DNA of 64,000 nucleotides from Lelliottia amnigena. GTDB taxonomy: Bacteria > Pseudomonadota > Gammaproteobacteria > Enterobacterales > Enterobacteriaceae. Shown here piece after piece: positions 61,237 to 64,000 of this stretch. Position 1 is the first letter of the stretch; each line of letters starts with the position of its first letter. The stretch spans positions 558,001 through 622,000 of the forward strand of contig LR134135.1 of assembly GCA_900635465.1 (NCBI GenBank), given 5' to 3'. Below the pieces are notes generated by a model. That model saw nothing but the letters and a program-made list of their open reading frames with translations, searched no databases and was not told the origin of the DNA. The translations under genes and the position numbers were made by a program.

Positions 61237-62538
61237 ATGTCACATTACACCCGGCCTCTGAATCGTCAGGACTACAAAACGCTTACGCTCGCTGCCCTTG
61301 GCGGCGCGCTGGAGTTCTACGATTTCATCATTTTTGTCTTTTTTGCTGCCGTTGTGGGGGAACTGTTCTTCCCGGCGGATATCCCGGAATGGCTGCGCCA
61401 GGTTCAGACCTTCGGCATTTTTGCGGCAGGTTATCTGGCGCGTCCGCTCGGCGGCATTATCATGGCCCACTTTGGCGATCTGGTCGGGCGTAAAAAAATG
61501 TTTACCCTCAGCATCCTGCTGATGGCCGTGCCAACGCTGGCCATTGGTCTGCTGCCGACGTACGCCACGATGGGTATTCTTGCCCCTGTTTTACTGCTGC
61601 TGATGCGTATTTTGCAGGGCGCGGCGATCGGCGGAGAAGTCCCAGGCGCATGGGTTTTTGTGGCTGAACATGTGCCTGCGCGTCGCATCGGGATCGCGTG
61701 CGGAACATTAACCGCGGGTCTGACCGTCGGGATTTTGCTCGGCTCCGTCGTCGCGACGCTCATTAACACCAGTATGACGACGCAAGCGGTGCATGAGTGG
61801 GGCTGGCGTATCCCGTTCCTGCTCGGTGGTGCGTTTGGTCTGGTGGCGATGTATCTCCGCCGCTGGTTGCAGGAAACCCCTATCTTCCTTGAAATGCAGC
61901 AGCGTAAAGCCCTGGCGCAAGAACTGCCGGTGAAATCTGTTGTGGCGCATCACAAGAAAGCCGTGGTGATTTCCATGCTGCTGACCTGGCTGCTGTCCGC
62001 CGGGATTGTGGTGGTGATTCTTATGTCGCCCGTCTGGCTGCAAAAACAGTACGGCTTTGCCCCCGCGGTCACGCTGCAGGCGAACAGCATCGCGACCATC
62101 ATGCTGTGCTTAGGCTGTTTGATTGCCGGTGTGGCGGCGGATCGCTTTGGCGCGAGCCTGACGTTTATCGTCGGCAGCCTGTTACTGGCGGGATCAAGCT
62201 GGGCGTTCTATCACCTTGCTGGGAGCCATCCGGAACAGCTTTTCCTGCTGTATGGTGTGGTAGGGCTTTGCGTGGGCGTCGTGGGCGCTGTGCCGTACGT
62301 TATGGTACGCGCGTTCCCGGCAGAAGTGCGATTCACCGGCATTTCGTTTTCGTACAACGTCTCCTACGCCATCTTTGGCGGTCTGACACCGATTGCCGTC
62401 ACGCTGCTGATGGGCGTGTCGCCGATGGCTCCGGCCTGGTATGTGCTGGCGCTGTCACTGATGGGGCTGGCGTTAGGGATTTGGTTGCGCGGTGAGCGCC
62501 ATCAGCTGATGGCGCATACACCAGTTAGTGAGGGGTAA
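61237..62538 (+). CDS. MFS transporter, metabolite:H+ symporter (MHS) family
   Basis: 433 residues, about 12 helices. MHS-type signatures: AALGGALEFYDFIIFVFF in helix 1, FGDLVGRKKMF (MFS motif A), RILQGAAIGGEVPGAWVF and EWGWRIPFLLGG. The family carries carboxylates, sugars acids or osmolytes; substrate not assignable. It converges on the next gene with a 14-nt overlap. Confidence 0.9.
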   Translation: MSHYTRPLNRQDYKTLTLAALGGALEFYDFIIFVFFAAVVGELFFPADIPEWLRQVQTFGIFAAGYLARPLGGIIMAHFGDLVGRKKMFTLSILLMAVPTLAIGLLPTYATMGILAPVLLLLMRILQGAAIGGEVPGAWVFVAEHVPARRIGIACGTLTAGLTVGILLGSVVATLINTSMTTQAVHEWGWRIPFLLGGAFGLVAMYLRRWLQETPIFLEMQQRKALAQELPVKSVVAHHKKAVVISMLLTWLLSAGIVVVILMSPVWLQKQYGFAPAVTLQANSIATIMLCLGCLIAGVAADRFGASLTFIVGSLLLAGSSWAFYHLAGSHPEQLFLLYGVVGLCVGVVGAVPYVMVRAFPAEVRFTGISFSYNVSYAIFGGLTPIAVTLLMGVSPMAPAWYVLALSLMGLALGIWLRGERHQLMAHTPVSEG

Positions 62539-63649
62539 AACTCAGGATGATGTTGTCATCCGGGATTTGCGTGAAGTTTTTAATCAGTTCGTGATAATCC
62601 GCCAGCGGATCGACGTCATTGAAGAGCGTTGGGTAGAAAATTTTGCTCAACGCTTCAATGGCAATAATGTTGTACGGATTGTTATAGAAGTGATGATACA
62701 GCGCGCCGGTATGCCCTTGCGCCACGGCCGGAATGCTGCTCACTCCCTGGCGTGACACCAGCGCGTTAAAGGCCGCAGCAACATCGCTTTCCGCCACGTT
62801 GTAGCCAAACGGAATAATCGCCGTGCCTTTGGCCGGGCGTTTTGAACCGGTCATCAGGTAATAATCGGGGTTCAGAGAGATAATCTTTTCAACCGAGACA
62901 TTTCCGCTCGCACCCGGCAGCAACTGTGAACCGATATTCACACCGCCAGCCGCTTCAACCAAACCGCCCCAGCCGTTGCGCGCATGGGTAAAGCAGCAGC
63001 CGTTATCCAGCCCGGCAACGCCTGCGATCGGCTCGATGAACACCAGCGGTTTTTTCGCAACTTTAGCCAGGCGCTGGTGAATCTTGTCGAGACGCTGCTG
63101 ATAGAAATCAATATACGCCTGCGCACGCTCGCGTTGCCCCAACACTTTACCCAGCAGGGCAATGCTCGGAACGGTGTTTTCAACCGGGTGCAATTCGTAA
63201 TCCACAAAGACCACGGGGACGTGTAGCGCCTCAAGCTTCGCTAATACGCCGCTCTGCACCAGCGACGGTTTGGCGCGGAGCTGGGCAATCATCAGGTCCG
63301 GCTGGCGAGAGATCACCGTTTCAAGATCCACATTCCCCTGATCGGAGAATTTCATATCGAGGATTTTTTCTGCTTCCGGCCATTTGCGCTTCAGCACGTT
63401 CCAGGTTTCAGTGTCCTGTTTTTTCGGCAGATTATTCCACGCCACGACGTTAGCAAACGGGTTGTCGCGCTCAAGCATCGCCAGCGTCAGGATATCGCGG
63501 CCATCCTGTAAAATGATGCGCTGCGGCGCCTGTGGGATCGTCACCGTGCGGTTATCAATATCGTTCACCGTCACCGGCCAGTCTTGCGCCATCGCCAGCA
63601 GCGGTGAGAGCAGCAGCGCTGCGCCGAGTAATGCCTTCTTAAGTGTCAT
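62525..63649 (-). CDS. Periplasmic substrate-binding protein of an iron/siderophore-type ABC transporter
   Basis: 374 residues with a signal peptide (MTLKKALLGAALLLSPLLAMA-QD) and a class III (FecB/BtuF-like) binding fold: VTIPQAPQRIILQD, DLETVISRQPDLMIAQ, and SVEKIISLNPDYYLMTG. A vicinal Cys pair lies in GLDNGCCFTHARNGWG. Downstream of an ATPase gene (24-nt gap). Whether the ligand is ferric siderophore, haem or corrinoid is open. Confidence 0.88.
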   Translation of the reverse strand: MTLKKALLGAALLLSPLLAMAQDWPVTVNDIDNRTVTIPQAPQRIILQDGRDILTLAMLERDNPFANVVAWNNLPKKQDTETWNVLKRKWPEAEKILDMKFSDQGNVDLETVISRQPDLMIAQLRAKPSLVQSGVLAKLEALHVPVVFVDYELHPVENTVPSIALLGKVLGQRERAQAYIDFYQQRLDKIHQRLAKVAKKPLVFIEPIAGVAGLDNGCCFTHARNGWGGLVEAAGGVNIGSQLLPGASGNVSVEKIISLNPDYYLMTGSKRPAKGTAIIPFGYNVAESDVAAAFNALVSRQGVSSIPAVAQGHTGALYHHFYNNPYNIIAIEALSKIFYPTLFNDVDPLADYHELIKNFTQIPDDNIILSFTPH

Positions 63650-63673
63650 TATTTCCCCGTCATTCCTTTATTT

Positions 63674-64000
63674 TTATGTTGTTAACCCATCGACCACCAC
63701 ATGCGGTAGCCCTTGCGAACACGTTTCCACGCGCCCCTGCACGCCATACACCGTCGCCAGATTTGCGGGGGTGACGACCTCTCCCGGAATACCGCTGGCA
63801 ATCAGCGCACCGTTTTTTAACATCACCGCATATTGCGCGTGGCGCAGCGCAATGTTGATGTCGTGAATCACCACGACGGTGACGATATTGCGCTGTCGTG
63901 TTTCACGGGCAACGATATCCATAACGTGAAACTGATAGTTGAGGTCGAGCGCGCTAAGCGGTTCATCCAGTAGGAGTAAATCAGGCTGACGGATCAGCGA
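63674..64000 (-). CDS. ABC transporter ATPase, iron/siderophore type (5' end outside window)
   Basis: The last 109 codons of a FecE/FhuC-like ATPase, open to the window edge. Visible: LIRQPDLLLLDEPLSALDL (Walker B and D loop), then VVVIHDINIALRHAQYAVMLKNG with the H-loop His. The Walker A and signature motifs lie beyond 64000. Forms an uptake operon with the binding protein. Confidence 0.92.
   Translation of the reverse strand, partial: SLIRQPDLLLLDEPLSALDLNYQFHVMDIVARETRQRNIVTVVVIHDINIALRHAQYAVMLKNGALIASGIPGEVVTPANLATVYGVQGRVETCSQGLPHVVVDGLTT

Overview
This window is chromosomal core DNA from a member of the Enterobacteriaceae. Gene order follows the Escherichia coli arc from tsr through deo, cre and arcA to thrABC and talB-mog almost gene for gene. 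Local differences and intergenic repeats fit the Enterobacter/Lelliottia/Leclercia/Kosakonia side of the family better than E. coli. The genus is inferred from gene content, not proven. I see no prophage, IS element, integrase or CRISPR array.

Layout. 1-6.3 kb: tsr (with a sigma-28 promoter) converges on a leftward run dnaT-dnaC-yjjA-opgB; the lgo genes that E. coli K-12 carries between tsr and opgB are absent. 6.3-8.0 kb: an ohr-ohrR-tetR block not found here in K-12. 8.0-11.1 kb: yjjPB exporter, yjjQ-bglJ regulators. 11.1-15.8 kb: an accessory stretch with a YbaK-like deacylase, an orphan PTS EIIC gene with a striking paired operator and two micro-ORFs, fhuF, a diguanylate cyclase and yjjZ, with Fur boxes upstream of fhuF and yjjZ. 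15.8-16.1 kb: three tRNA-Leu(CAG) genes. 16.2-22 kb: rsmC, holD-rimI-yjjG-prfC, osmY, ytjA. 22-26 kb: yjjU-yjjV facing yjjW-yjjI (orphan glycyl-radical enzyme and activase). 26-30.8 kb: deoCABD, ending in a five-unit tandem repeat. 30.8-36.3 kb: lplA, ytjB, serB-radA-nadR. 36.3-38.5 kb: an alcohol-dehydrogenase/LysR pair bracketed by dispersed repeats. 38.5-50 kb: ettA, slt, trpR, yjjX, gpmB, rob, creABCD, arcA, yjjY. 50.4-56.2 kb: lasT and the attenuated thrLABC operon. 56.4-64 kb: yaaX, yaaA, yaaJ, an ERIC element, talB, mog, an MHS-type transporter converging on an iron/siderophore-type ABC uptake system cut by the window end.

How the genes work together: deoCABD salvages deoxynucleosides; serB and thrLABC serve amino-acid synthesis; nadR controls NAD; dnaT/dnaC/holD support replication; rsmC/rimI/prfC/ettA and the leucine tRNAs serve translation; creABCD and arcA are envelope/carbon and redox regulators; fhuF, yjjZ and the right-end ABC genes form an iron theme.

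Data quality is the main caution. rsmC, yjjU and slt each carry a single-base frameshift inside a homopolymer and one leucine tRNA has one extra base in a long G run. All four look like sequencing or assembly indels, or less likely real lesions. I found no convincingly novel multi-gene system. The best leads are the orphan EIIC cassette with its palindromic operator and tandem micro-ORFs, the tandem repeat that re-copies the deoD stop region, and the uncharacterised YjjI/YjjW radical pair.
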